Part shown: piece by piece, positions 6,460 through 14,934 of the stretch
Layout of the letters: each line of letters starts with the position of its first letter
Position numbering within the stretch: position 1 is the stretch's first letter
NCBI GenBank assembly: GCA_002315285.1
Contig: DCGR01000046.1
Location: 1 to 18,228 of the forward strand
Length of the DNA stretch: 18,228 bases
Direction of reading: 5' to 3'
From: Bacteroides sp. UBA1773
Lineage (GTDB): Bacteria; Bacteroidota; Bacteroidia; Bacteroidales; Bacteroidaceae
Program-made: the position numbers and the translations under genes
Notes under the pieces: generated by a model
Database searches by the model: none
Told to the model about the DNA's origin: nothing
Seen by the model: the letters and a program-made list of their open reading frames with translations, nothing else

Positions 6460-9099
6460 ATGAAGTTTCGCAAACTGAACATATTACTGACATTCTTGTT
6501 TTTCAGTTTTAGCCTGAATCTGGTAGCACAAGATGTTGTCGAAGAAGAAACCATAGAGAATCCGGAAATCCTCTATTCATCAACACCTAAAAAATACGAG
6601 ATTGCAGGCATCAAAGTCGAGGGTGTCACCAATTACGAAGATTATGTATTGATAGGCCTATCAGGACTCTCTGTAGGTCAGACCATCAAGATTCCAGGCA
6701 CCGACATAACTACAGCCGTAAAACATTATTGGCGACATGGCTTGTTTTCCGATGTCCGGATCTCGGCCGACAAGATTGTGGGCAACAAAATATACTTGAA
6801 AATATTCCTGACCCAGCGCCCACGTGTTTCCGACATTCATTTCAATGGCGTGAAGAAAAGTGACCGAGAAGACCTTCAGGCAAAGCTTGGCTTGGTGAAA
6901 GGCAGCCAAATCACGCCAAACATGGTTGACCGTACCAAAATCATCATCAAGAAGCACTACGACGAGAAAGGATTCAAAAATGCACAGGTCGATATCGTAG
7001 AGCGTCCGATAGCCGGGAAGAAAGACTTAGTGGATATCGACATCAATGTCGATCGCAAGGATAAGGTGAAAGTACACAAAATCACGTTTACAGGAAACAC
7101 CATCTTGAAAGACAAGAAGTTGAAACGTGTCATGAAAAAGACCAATGAAAAGAACAAGTTGGTCAACTTCTTCCGAGCCAAGAAGTTCATCGAAGAGAAA
7201 TACGAAGAGGACAAACAGCTCATCCTTGACAAATACAACGAGTTGGGTTATCGAGATGCCATCATCCTTGAAGATAGCATCAAGCCATACGACGACCGTT
7301 CTGTCGATATCTTCATACACTTGGAAGAAGGCAACAAATACTACTTGCGCAACATCGACTGGGTAGGCAACACCGTTTACAGCACAGACTGGCTTGCAGA
7401 ACAGTTGCGAATGAAATCGGGTGATGTGTATAACCAAAAACTCATGAACGAACGTATCAGCAAGGATGAAGACGCCATCGGCAACTATTACTACAATCAG
7501 GGATATGTATTCTATCAGCTTGACCCCGTAGAGGTCAATGTCGTAGGCGACTCCATCGATTTGGAAATGCGTATCATCGAAGGTCCACAAGCTACCATCA
7601 ACAAAGTACGCATTAGTGGCAACGACCGTCTCTACGAGAACATCGTACGTCGGGAACTTCGAACAAAACCAGGTGATCTTTTCAACAAGGACGCATTGGA
7701 GCGTTCGTATCGTGAAATTGCCCAAATGGGACATTTCAACCCAGAGAATATCCAGCCCGATGTGCAACCCGATGCCGCAAACGGAACAGTGGATATCAAT
7801 TGGAATCTGGAATCAAAGGCTAACGACCAAGTGGAGTTGTCGGCAGGATGGGGTCAAACGGGTGTCATAGGAAAAGTCAGCCTTAAGTTCACCAATTTCT
7901 CCATGCGCAATCTTTTCCACAAGACCGACAATTATCGTGGCATCCTGCCGCAAGGCGACGGACAGACACTGACCATCAGCGGACAGACCAATGGTAGTTA
8001 CTATCAGTCATATAGCGTCTCTTTCCTTGACCCATGGTTCGGAGGCAAACGACCGACCTCATTCTCTGTATCCGCATTCTATTCCATCCAGACCGACATC
8101 AGCAGTTCGTACTACAACACGGCTTACATGAACAACTACTATAACTATTATAGTGGATATGGTATGTACAACAACTACTACAACAACTACGAATCGTATT
8201 ACGACCCCGACAAATCCATGCAGATGTTGGGCTTGTCATTGGGATGGGGTAAGCGTCTGCGTTGGCCCGACGACTATTTCCAGATAATGGGCGAGGTGTC
8301 GTATCAGCGATTCATGCTCAAGGATTGGAGTTATCTTTACATCAAGCTCAACAACGGAGAATACATGACCACCGGCAATTGCAACAGCTTCAGCCTCGGA
8401 CTGACGCTCTCGCGCAACTCTACCGACAACACCATCTATCCACGTCGGGGTTCCGAATTTTCCGTTTCTGTCCATGCCACCCCACCCTATTCGCTATTCG
8501 ACAATATCGACTACTCCACTTATGGGAAACACGACTACGACGAAGCTGCCAGCGTGTTCAACTGGATAGAGTACCACAAATGGAAGTTCAAGGCCAAGAC
8601 CTATACGGCTCTTACGGGAGGCAAGAAATGTCCCGTCATCATGACACGCTGGGAAATGGGACTTTTGGGTCATTACAACAAGTATAAGAAGTCTCCCTTC
8701 GAAACCTTCTATGTCGGTGGCGACGGAATGACGGGATACAGCTATAATTACGCGTCTGAAACTATCGCACTGCGTGGTTACGAGAACGGTTCTCTTACGC
8801 CATACGGCAGCGAGGGTTATGCCTATGCACGTATGGCTGCCGAATTGCGTTACCCACTCATGCTCGAAAATTCCACCAGCATTTATCTGCTGTCCTTCGT
8901 AGAGGCCGGTAACGCATGGACTGAAGTCAATCAGTTCAACCCCTTCCAACTGAAACGTTCAGCAGGAGGAGGTGTACGTATCTTCCTCCCGATGGTCGGC
9001 ATGATGGGTATCGACTGGGCTTACGGTTTCGACAAGATCAACGGCAGCTCAAGCTATAGCGGCAGTCAATTCCACTTCATAATCGGACAAGAATTCTAA
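6460..9099 (+). CDS. bamA: Outer membrane protein assembly factor BamA
   Basis: BamA is the Omp85 core of the machine that folds beta-barrel proteins into the outer membrane. The 879-residue product has a type I signal peptide (MKFRKLNILL to LVAQ, residues 1–24), about five POTRA domains (roughly 45–450; the start YEIAGIKVEGV and segments such as ITFTGNTIL and VRISGNDRLYENIVRRELR are POTRA strands), and a C-terminal 16-strand-type barrel. LRGYENGS (771–778) corresponds to the conserved VRGF/Y lid-loop motif, and the chain ends in Phe (IIGQEF), as barrel proteins do. The frame is open back to 6361 inside uppS, but only the ATG at 6460 gives a signal peptide directly. A Tyr/Asn-rich extracellular segment at 551–581 is unusual. 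Two Skp-like chaperone genes follow. Confidence 0.96.
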   Translation: MKFRKLNILLTFLFFSFSLNLVAQDVVEEETIENPEILYSSTPKKYEIAGIKVEGVTNYEDYVLIGLSGLSVGQTIKIPGTDITTAVKHYWRHGLFSDVRISADKIVGNKIYLKIFLTQRPRVSDIHFNGVKKSDREDLQAKLGLVKGSQITPNMVDRTKIIIKKHYDEKGFKNAQVDIVERPIAGKKDLVDIDINVDRKDKVKVHKITFTGNTILKDKKLKRVMKKTNEKNKLVNFFRAKKFIEEKYEEDKQLILDKYNELGYRDAIILEDSIKPYDDRSVDIFIHLEEGNKYYLRNIDWVGNTVYSTDWLAEQLRMKSGDVYNQKLMNERISKDEDAIGNYYYNQGYVFYQLDPVEVNVVGDSIDLEMRIIEGPQATINKVRISGNDRLYENIVRRELRTKPGDLFNKDALERSYREIAQMGHFNPENIQPDVQPDAANGTVDINWNLESKANDQVELSAGWGQTGVIGKVSLKFTNFSMRNLFHKTDNYRGILPQGDGQTLTISGQTNGSYYQSYSVSFLDPWFGGKRPTSFSVSAFYSIQTDISSSYYNTAYMNNYYNYYSGYGMYNNYYNNYESYYDPDKSMQMLGLSLGWGKRLRWPDDYFQIMGEVSYQRFMLKDWSYLYIKLNNGEYMTTGNCNSFSLGLTLSRNSTDNTIYPRRGSEFSVSVHATPPYSLFDNIDYSTYGKHDYDEAASVFNWIEYHKWKFKAKTYTALTGGKKCPVIMTRWEMGLLGHYNKYKKSPFETFYVGGDGMTGYSYNYASETIALRGYENGSLTPYGSEGYAYARMAAELRYPLMLENSTSIYLLSFVEAGNAWTEVNQFNPFQLKRSAGGGVRIFLPMVGMMGIDWAYGFDKINGSSSYSGSQFHFIIGQEF

Positions 9100-9110
9100 A
9101 CACACTCATC

Positions 9111-9629
9111 ATGATGAAACAAAACCTATTATTAGCTTGTTTGCTCCTGATGTCCTGTCTCGGACTCAAGGCACAAAACATTGTGTTGATAGATATGGAA
9201 TATATCACAGAAAACATTCCCGCCTATCAGCAAGCCAACTCACAGATAGAACAGCTCTCCAAACAATATCAACAAGAAATCGACAGCAAAGGCAAGGAAG
9301 CTGAAACACTCTACAAGGAATACCAATCCAATGCTTCGTCGCTTTCGGCTGCTGCACGTACAAAGAAGGAAGAAGCCATTGTTGCAAAAGAGAAGGAGAT
9401 CGCCGAACTTCGTAAAACCTATTTCGGTCCGGAAGGCGAGTTGAGCAAGAAACAAGAAGAACTGATTGCGCCCATTCAAGACAACATTTACCAAGCGGTG
9501 AAACAAGTGGCACAGCAGTCAGGTTATGATATTGTGATCGACCGTGCATCGGCCCAAAGCATCATTTTTGCACAGCCACGCATCGACATTAGCAATCTTG
9601 TACTTGCAAAATTAGGATATATAAAATAA
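9111..9629 (+). CDS. OmpH/Skp-family periplasmic chaperone (first copy)
   Basis: A 172-residue OmpH/Skp-type protein. Skp holds unfolded outer-membrane proteins in the periplasm on their way to BamA. After the signal region (MMKQNLLLACLLLMSCLGLKAQ) comes the family core strand NIVLIDMEYITENIPAY, a long charged coiled-coil hairpin (about 45–125, rich in Glu, Lys and Gln), and the C-terminal strands GYDIVIDRASAQSIIFAQP and ISNLVLAKLG. Cleavage after LKAQ by signal peptidase I seems most likely, but LMSC also forms a possible lipobox, so membrane anchoring cannot be excluded. A second ATG directly follows the first. It lies 11 bases after bamA, so co-expression with the machine it serves is probable. 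Confidence 0.92.
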   Translation: MMKQNLLLACLLLMSCLGLKAQNIVLIDMEYITENIPAYQQANSQIEQLSKQYQQEIDSKGKEAETLYKEYQSNASSLSAAARTKKEEAIVAKEKEIAELRKTYFGPEGELSKKQEELIAPIQDNIYQAVKQVAQQSGYDIVIDRASAQSIIFAQPRIDISNLVLAKLGYIK

Positions 9630-9696
9630 AATACATATCTTCGCCCACGAATTCCACAAAGATTCAAAATCGATTATAAATTTAGAAAATACTATT

Positions 9697-10206
9697 ATGT
9701 TGAAGAAAATCGTTTTATTGCTTTTGATTGCCGCTCCAATGAGCGTGTTTGCACAAAAACTGGGTCATGTGAAGTCTCAGGAAATCATGACCGTAATGCC
9801 TGAATATTCCAAAGCCCAGACCGATATTCAGGCCATGCAGAAACAATACGAGGATGAGATGAAGCGTGCATCCGAGGAATTCCAGAAGAAGTTCGAAGAG
9901 TTCCAGAAAGAACAGGAAACACTTCCTCAGAACATCCGTGACCGTCGTCAGAAAGAATTGCAGGATCTGAGCGACCGTGGCCAGCAGTTCCAGCAGGACG
10001 CCAGCCAGCAGTTGCAGAAGAAATGGCAGGAACTGATGGATCCCATCGTAAAGAAAATCGATGATGCCATCAAGGCTGTAGGTCAGGAAGGCCAGTACAT
10101 CTACATATTCGACCTTACAACCCAAGGCACCAACATCGTTTTCGTCAACGAGTCTCTCTCAAACGATGTGACTGCAGCCGTAAAGGCGAAACTCGGATTG
10201 AAGTAA
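9697..10206 (+). CDS. OmpH/Skp-family periplasmic chaperone (second copy)
   Basis: A 169-residue paralogue of the preceding protein, sharing its design but little exact sequence. A clear type I signal peptide (MLKKIVLLLLIAAPMSVFAQ) is followed by KLGHVKSQEIMTVMPEYSKA, a long Gln/Glu/Lys-rich coiled coil (about 45–125, with repeated EFQKKFEEFQKEQE-like heptads), and C-terminal strands QYIYIFDLTTQGTNIVFVN and VTAAVKAKLGLK. Skp trimers grip clients with these coiled-coil arms. The gap to the first copy is 67 AT-rich bases without a convincing promoter. A terminator-like hairpin follows the gene, so it probably ends the main envelope transcript. Confidence 0.93.
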   Translation: MLKKIVLLLLIAAPMSVFAQKLGHVKSQEIMTVMPEYSKAQTDIQAMQKQYEDEMKRASEEFQKKFEEFQKEQETLPQNIRDRRQKELQDLSDRGQQFQQDASQQLQKKWQELMDPIVKKIDDAIKAVGQEGQYIYIFDLTTQGTNIVFVNESLSNDVTAAVKAKLGLK

Positions 10207-10223
10207 AAATTTCCTCTAAGACC

Positions 10224-10274
10224 AAAGGGACTTAAGGCTGACGGGATATTCCACGATGTCTTAAGTCTCTTTTT
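10224..10274 (+). terminator. Rho-independent terminator-like hairpin between ompH and murI
   Basis: The arms AAAGGGACTTAAG (10224–10236) and CTTAAGTCTCTTT (10260–10272) pair over 13 positions with one G·U, enclosing a 23-base loop, and the descending arm runs into five T (10270–10274). It ends five bases before the murI ATG, so it lies in the murI leader and could limit readthrough into murI as well as end the upstream operon. Confidence 0.75.
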
Positions 10275-10279
10275 CAGTT

Positions 10280-11113
10280 ATGCACAATCCAACGTCTCCC
10301 ATTGGTGTTTTTGATTCCGGATATGGCGGTCTGACCATCCTACAGCAAATACGTCAACTCATGCCCGACTACGATTATGTCTATTTGGGTGATAATGCAC
10401 GTACTCCCTATGGTTCACGCTCCTTCGAGATTGTGTATCAGTTCACGTTGCAAGCCGTCCGGAGGCTTTTCAAGGAAGGTTGCCCCATCATCATCCTTGC
10501 CTGCAACACCGCATCGGCCAAGGCATTACGCACCATCCAGCAACATGACCTGCCCAACATCGACCCAACCCGCAGAGTGTTGGGAGTAATCCGTCCTACC
10601 GTGGAAGCCATTGGTGAGATCACCCGGAACTATCACGTGGGAGTTCTTGCCACCCAAGGAACAATAGCTTCCGAATCCTATCCACTCGAAATCACAAAAA
10701 TCTATCCACACATACGGGTCAGCAGTCAAGCGTGCCCTTTATGGGTACCATTGGTCGAGAACAATGAGCACCAAAGTCCTGGAGCAGATTTCTTTGTCAA
10801 GAAATACATCGACGGATTGCTTCAGAAAGATTCCGACATCGACACCATCATCCTTGGTTGCACACACTATCCATTGCTTTACGACAAAATACGCCAGTTC
10901 ACCCCAGCACACATACGAATCATAGCCCAAGGCAGCTATGTGGCACATAGCTTAACCGACTATCTACAACGTCATCGCGACATGCAGGAACGTATCTCCC
11001 GGCAAGGCACCTGCCGTTTCCTCACCACAGAGCAAGCCGATAGGTTCAGCACCTCTGCCAATCTCTTTCTGACCGACAGCCCAATCAATGTAGAAACCAT
11101 CACACTTCAATGA
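10280..11113 (+). CDS. murI: Glutamate racemase
   Basis: MurI interconverts L- and D-glutamate in the cytosol, supplying D-Glu for peptidoglycan. The 277-residue product has the expected length and both catalytic cysteine motifs: ACNTAS (74–79, Cys75) and GCTHYPLL (193–200, Cys194), besides FDSGYGGL (11–18), DNARTPYGSRS (38–48) and ACPLWVPLVE (151–160). It follows the second ompH gene, separated by a terminator-like hairpin, and its TGA stop overlaps the start of the methyltransferase gene as ATGA. No separate TAnnTTTG promoter is visible in the 73-base gap, so it may depend on readthrough of the hairpin or on a promoter inside the upstream gene. Confidence 0.96.
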   Translation: MHNPTSPIGVFDSGYGGLTILQQIRQLMPDYDYVYLGDNARTPYGSRSFEIVYQFTLQAVRRLFKEGCPIIILACNTASAKALRTIQQHDLPNIDPTRRVLGVIRPTVEAIGEITRNYHVGVLATQGTIASESYPLEITKIYPHIRVSSQACPLWVPLVENNEHQSPGADFFVKKYIDGLLQKDSDIDTIILGCTHYPLLYDKIRQFTPAHIRIIAQGSYVAHSLTDYLQRHRDMQERISRQGTCRFLTTEQADRFSTSANLFLTDSPINVETITLQ

Positions 11114-12321
11114 ACGCTGCAACCGTCCACTTCATACACGCTCACCTGCACGACGACGTGCGCCATCTGGCACTCCATGCCAAATGTTCCCCCGAAGTGG
11201 AGCTTTCTGTGGCACTTGCCCAAATCGAAGGCTATCAACTGGCCAGCGTCAAGTTGCCTGCATGGTGTGCGGTCGAAGGCATCGAGTGGCCTGTAAGGTT
11301 GTCGCTTGAGCAGTGTTCATCCGAGGCCACTGCCACCTACAAGCAAATTGTGTCTTCTTCGCTTGGATTACACGGCGAGATGGCCGACCTCACAGGCGGT
11401 TTGGGTGTCGATTTTTCCTTCCTCGCCCGCCAATTCCGACACGCCATTTATGTAGAACGCAACGAGCAACTATGTTTGTTGGCGCAACATAACTTTCCAT
11501 TGCTGCAACTATCGGATGTGCACATACATTGTGCCGATGCGGTCACCTTCCTACAACAAATGTCACCAGTCGATTTTCTCTTTCTCGACCCTGCCCGACG
11601 CGATGGAAACGGACGAAAGGTCGTACAGCTTGCCGACTGTGAGCCCGATGTCATCCAACTGCACGACCTGTTGCTACAGAAAGCTCCTTGCGTCATGCTG
11701 AAGTTGTCACCTATGATGGATATCGACTTGCTCTGTCATCAATTGAGCCATATAATGCAGGTGCACGTGATAGCCGTACAAAACGAGTGCAAGGAAATCC
11801 TTGTAATCCTTCGTCAGGACTACATCGGGGAACCTTCCATTCATTGCGTCAACATCCTCCCGGATCAAACGCACACCGACAGTTACGCATTCCCCGATGA
11901 ACGGCAAGCGCCATTGACCTTGGCAAATGAAATCGGCACCTATCTCTACGAGCCTAATGTGTCGCTCCTCAAGGCAGGATGTTACAAGTTGCTTACATCG
12001 CGTTATGATGTGGAAAAGCTACATCCTTCCACTCATCTCTACACGGCCCACACGTACCATCCACAGTGGCACGGACGTATCTTCCGTGTAGAACAGGTTT
12101 ATCCGTTTTCCAAAGCTGGCATCCGACAAATCTGCGACACATTCAGCCAAGCCAATGTGTCCGTAAGGAATTTCCCGCTCACAGCCCAGGCATTGCAACA
12201 ACGACTCAGGTTGTGTGATGGAGGCGATCACTACCTTTTCGGCACACAGATAGGCAAGCAGAAAATCCTTATCGTCACAACCAAAGTTCCCGATTCAAGA
12301 CAATTTCTTACAAACCTATAA
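11110..12321 (+). CDS. PG_1098-type SAM-dependent methyltransferase with THUMP-like domain
   Basis: A 403-residue cytosolic protein. The N-terminal helical part leads into a class I methyltransferase domain: motif I MADLTGGLGVDFSFLARQF (91–109), the acidic strand AIYVERNEQ (112–120), and FLFLDPARRDGNGRK (156–170), where DPARR occupies the catalytic motif IV position. The C-terminal part (about 290–403, from YLYEPNVSLLKAG onward) resembles the THUMP-like and ferredoxin-like domains of the PG_1098 family known from Bacteroidota. THUMP domains bind RNA, so an RNA, perhaps tRNA, substrate is likely, but I do not know of a proven one. Its start overlaps the murI stop (ATGA), pointing to translational coupling. 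The glycosidase-like gene follows after 30 bases. Confidence 0.85.
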   Translation: MNAATVHFIHAHLHDDVRHLALHAKCSPEVELSVALAQIEGYQLASVKLPAWCAVEGIEWPVRLSLEQCSSEATATYKQIVSSSLGLHGEMADLTGGLGVDFSFLARQFRHAIYVERNEQLCLLAQHNFPLLQLSDVHIHCADAVTFLQQMSPVDFLFLDPARRDGNGRKVVQLADCEPDVIQLHDLLLQKAPCVMLKLSPMMDIDLLCHQLSHIMQVHVIAVQNECKEILVILRQDYIGEPSIHCVNILPDQTHTDSYAFPDERQAPLTLANEIGTYLYEPNVSLLKAGCYKLLTSRYDVEKLHPSTHLYTAHTYHPQWHGRIFRVEQVYPFSKAGIRQICDTFSQANVSVRNFPLTAQALQQRLRLCDGGDHYLFGTQIGKQKILIVTTKVPDSRQFLTNL

Positions 12322-12351
12322 AAACATTCATCCACCAAAACAAAACCTATT

Positions 12352-13326
12352 ATGAACAACAGAAGTTTATTACTGTTAGGCATGCTTACAATAGCAGCCT
12401 ATTGCACCACCTCTCTGAAAGCACAGACTTTCGTATCGGATCCTACGTGGGTAAAACATTCGGCAAATCCCGTCTTGGGTGGTCCGAAACTCGGCACTTG
12501 CTTCGATGTGAACATCGTTGCACAGGGCAAAGCCAAGTATAACATGTACTTCTCATGGCGGCCCAAGAAGGCCATTGCGCTCTCCTACAGTGAGAATGGC
12601 ACCCAGTGGACAGACCCAATCATTGTATTAGCCTCCGATGTTACATCAGGTTGGGAAGACGATTTGAACCGCAGTTGTACGCTTTACTACAATGGGAAAT
12701 ACCACATGTGGTACACTGGGCAGGCACGTGGCTACAGCAAGATCGGCTATGCCATTTCCGACGATGGCATCCACTTTGAGCGTGTGCAGAAACAGCCTGT
12801 CATGGTGCCACAATACAACTACGAAGGATTCTCGGTCATGAATCCATACGTTATCCGCGATGAGCAAAAAGGCGTGTTCCGCATGTACTATGCCAGTGGC
12901 GAGACTTACGAACCTAACGTGCTTTGTGTGGCAGAGTCGAAGGACGGCATCCACTGGGAGCGTTCGTTGCTCAATCCCATCTTCGTACATGGTGAGCGTG
13001 GTCAGTGGGATCAGGATCGTGTAGGCGGATGCGAAGTACACCAGCAGGCCGATGGCAGCTACGTCATGTTCTACATTGGCTACTACGACATCGACACGGC
13101 CCGCATCGGAGCAGCCGTTTCACCCGATGGACTCACCCAATGGAAACGCCTCTCCACCAATCCTCTTGTGCAGCCCGATGCCAACACCTGGGATGCCTCA
13201 GCCTGCTACAAGCCTTCCGTATGGCAGGACAAGGAAAACAACCGTTGGATGCTTTGGTATAACGGGCGGAACCAATCGGCCGAATACGTCGGCTTTGTCA
13301 CTCGCCAAGGATTACAACTCAAGTAA
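12352..13326 (+). CDS. Exported five-bladed beta-propeller glycosidase-like protein (GH43/GH130-like)
   Basis: A 324-residue protein with a type I signal peptide (cleavage likely after LKAQ, residue 25). Five repeats of an aromatic strand mark five blades: YNMYFSWR (63–70), YHMWYTGQ (117–124), FRMYYASG (176–183), YVMFYIGY (237–244) and WMLWYNGR (299–306). Between them are SxDGixW turns such as SDDGIHFER (136–144) and SKDGIHWER (196–204), and NP-V/I/L segments (39–41, 208–210, 270–272). This is the layout of the GH43/GH32/GH62/GH130 furanosidase-like superfamily, which acts on plant or host glycans. I cannot assign the exact family or catalytic acids. It is followed after 26 bases by an MGH1-like hydrolase gene, so the two probably act on one substrate in the periplasm. 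Confidence 0.8.
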   Translation: MNNRSLLLLGMLTIAAYCTTSLKAQTFVSDPTWVKHSANPVLGGPKLGTCFDVNIVAQGKAKYNMYFSWRPKKAIALSYSENGTQWTDPIIVLASDVTSGWEDDLNRSCTLYYNGKYHMWYTGQARGYSKIGYAISDDGIHFERVQKQPVMVPQYNYEGFSVMNPYVIRDEQKGVFRMYYASGETYEPNVLCVAESKDGIHWERSLLNPIFVHGERGQWDQDRVGGCEVHQQADGSYVMFYIGYYDIDTARIGAAVSPDGLTQWKRLSTNPLVQPDANTWDASACYKPSVWQDKENNRWMLWYNGRNQSAEYVGFVTRQGLQLK

Positions 13327-13352
13327 ACACACACTTTTGGACACACCTTATC

Positions 13353-14858
13353 ATGATGAAAAAAACTTTCATTCCCTTTGTCGCCGTGTTGCTGGCATCA
13401 TGCTCACGCCACGACATACCAGGCAACGACCTCATCCGTAGTTACGTCAGTGCCTTCAATGCCGCCGACAGCGAGACCTACGTCAACACCTTTCCCAATG
13501 CTGAGGCAGCCCAGTTCCTGATGGACAACATTCCCGTGTTCGAATGTCCCGACAAGGAGTTGGAGCGTACCTACTATTTCCGTTGGTGGACTTACCGCAA
13601 GCATGTCAGGAAAACCGATTCCGGCTATGTCATTACCGAATTCCTACCCGATGTGCGATGGGCAGGCAAATACAACACCATCTCATGTGCTGCCTCCCAT
13701 CACACCTACGAAGGACGCTGGTTGCGCAACAGTTCCTACCTCAGCAACTACCTTCGCTTTTGGATGACCCCGGAGGCAAGTACACGCAGCTACAGTTTTC
13801 CGGCTGCCGATGCCGTGTGGAATTTCTACCTCGTTCACCCCGACAAGCAACTGATACAGGATTTGTACCCACTGTTGGAGCAGAACCTCAAGGCATGGGA
13901 TGACCATCTCGACGAAAACGGCCTATACTGGCAGACCGACAATCGCGATGGTATGGAAGAATCTGCTTCTGGCAAACTAAGCAAGGACTGTTCGGGCTAC
14001 CGTGTCACCATCAACAGTTATGCATACGCCGATGCGAAGGCACTCAGCCACATCGCCGCCGAGTTGGGGCTACAGGAAGAATCGACCGTCTGGGTCCAAA
14101 GGGCTGATGAAATCATGAAGCGCATGAACGATGCCCTGTGGGATGCAGATGCCAACTTCTACAAGGTGTTGCCGAGAGGCAGCGACACATTGTCCGATGC
14201 ACGCGAGCTGCATGGCTACGTGCCTTGGATGTACTCCATCCCCGACGAAAGCAAGGGAGACGCATGGAGCCTCTTGTTCGATTCCCTGGGTTTTGCTGCA
14301 CCTTTCGGACCCACCACCTTGGAGCGTCAGCACCCTGGCTTTAGCCTCACACGCGAGGGGCACGACTGCAAATGGAACGGTCCCAGCTGGCCATTTGCCA
14401 CCTCACAAACGCTCACAGGCATGGCCGACTGTCTGCGCCGTTTTGGAGAACGGTTCTTCACCAAGGAACAATACTTCAGCCAACTCCTTACCTACAGCAA
14501 TTCCCACCGCATGGGCGACCAATGCTTCATCGATGAGAACATCGATCCGTTTACGGGCGAATGGTTGGCACGATCCATCCTGATGAGTCGGGGCAACGTC
14601 ATTCCCGACCGTGGCAAGGACTACAACCACTCCACCTTTGCCGATCTGATCATCTCAGGACTCCTGGGTGTCCAGACTTCGAAGGATGGCAACATCGAGG
14701 TCAACCCCCTGCTGCCCGATGGCAAATGGGATTATTGGTGTCTGGCAGGCATACCCTGCGCCGACAAGTTATGGACTGTCATCTACGACAAGACCGGTGA
14801 TTATTATGGAAAAGGCAAAGGGATAACCATAGAAGAATACAAGGCTCCCGTCAAGTAG
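13353..14858 (+). CDS. MGH1/GH63-like glycoside hydrolase lipoprotein
   Basis: A 501-residue lipoprotein; MMKKTFIPFVAVLLASC is a type II signal peptide with Cys17 lipidated. The catalytic part has the alpha-helical toroid features of MGH1/GH63-like enzymes, which trim alpha-linked glucose or mannose: HTYEGRWLRNSSYLSNYLRF (117–136), DNRDGMEESASG (196–207, at the place of the catalytic acid region GxDNSP in GH63), GYRVTINSYAYADAKALSHI (215–234) and CKWNGPSWPFATSQT (339–353). A beta-sandwich tail follows from about 425 (VNPLLPDGKWDYWC). The start could be either of two adjacent ATG codons. It lies 26 bases after the propeller-type enzyme gene and ends just before a hairpin. No SusC/SusD genes accompany the pair. 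Substrate is unknown. Confidence 0.82.
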   Translation: MMKKTFIPFVAVLLASCSRHDIPGNDLIRSYVSAFNAADSETYVNTFPNAEAAQFLMDNIPVFECPDKELERTYYFRWWTYRKHVRKTDSGYVITEFLPDVRWAGKYNTISCAASHHTYEGRWLRNSSYLSNYLRFWMTPEASTRSYSFPAADAVWNFYLVHPDKQLIQDLYPLLEQNLKAWDDHLDENGLYWQTDNRDGMEESASGKLSKDCSGYRVTINSYAYADAKALSHIAAELGLQEESTVWVQRADEIMKRMNDALWDADANFYKVLPRGSDTLSDARELHGYVPWMYSIPDESKGDAWSLLFDSLGFAAPFGPTTLERQHPGFSLTREGHDCKWNGPSWPFATSQTLTGMADCLRRFGERFFTKEQYFSQLLTYSNSHRMGDQCFIDENIDPFTGEWLARSILMSRGNVIPDRGKDYNHSTFADLIISGLLGVQTSKDGNIEVNPLLPDGKWDYWCLAGIPCADKLWTVIYDKTGDYYGKGKGITIEEYKAPVK

Positions 14859-14890
14859 CATTCACGGGAATCGCCACGCTCGCCCATCTG

Positions 14891-14934
14891 CCCCTACACA
14901 TCAGGATTTTCCATCCCATGTGTAGGGGTGTTTG
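14891..14934 (+). terminator. Hairpin terminator between convergent genes
   Basis: CCCCTACACAT (14891–14901) and ATGTGTAGGGG (14918–14928) form a perfect 11-base-pair stem with a 16-base loop, followed on the plus strand by the T/G-rich TGTTTG. It lies 33 bases after the stop of the glycoside hydrolase gene, so it probably ends that transcript. On the opposite strand the stop codon of the Sel1–GNAT gene (14894–14896) lies within the stem, and no T-run follows there, so it is a weak terminator in that direction. Confidence 0.6.

Noticed and set aside
7027..7767. 246-codon open frame on the minus strand inside bamA
   Set aside because: It is antisense to the POTRA-coding part of a well-supported gene and its translation shows no family pattern; it is a by-product of codon bias.
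9636..9643. TATCTTCG as a promoter for the second ompH gene
   Set aside because: It has one mismatch to TAnnTTTG and no TTG at a usable distance upstream.
13683..14363. Several antisense and alternate-frame open frames within the MGH1-like gene
   Set aside because: They are low-complexity shadows of a GC-rich coding region with no recognisable product.
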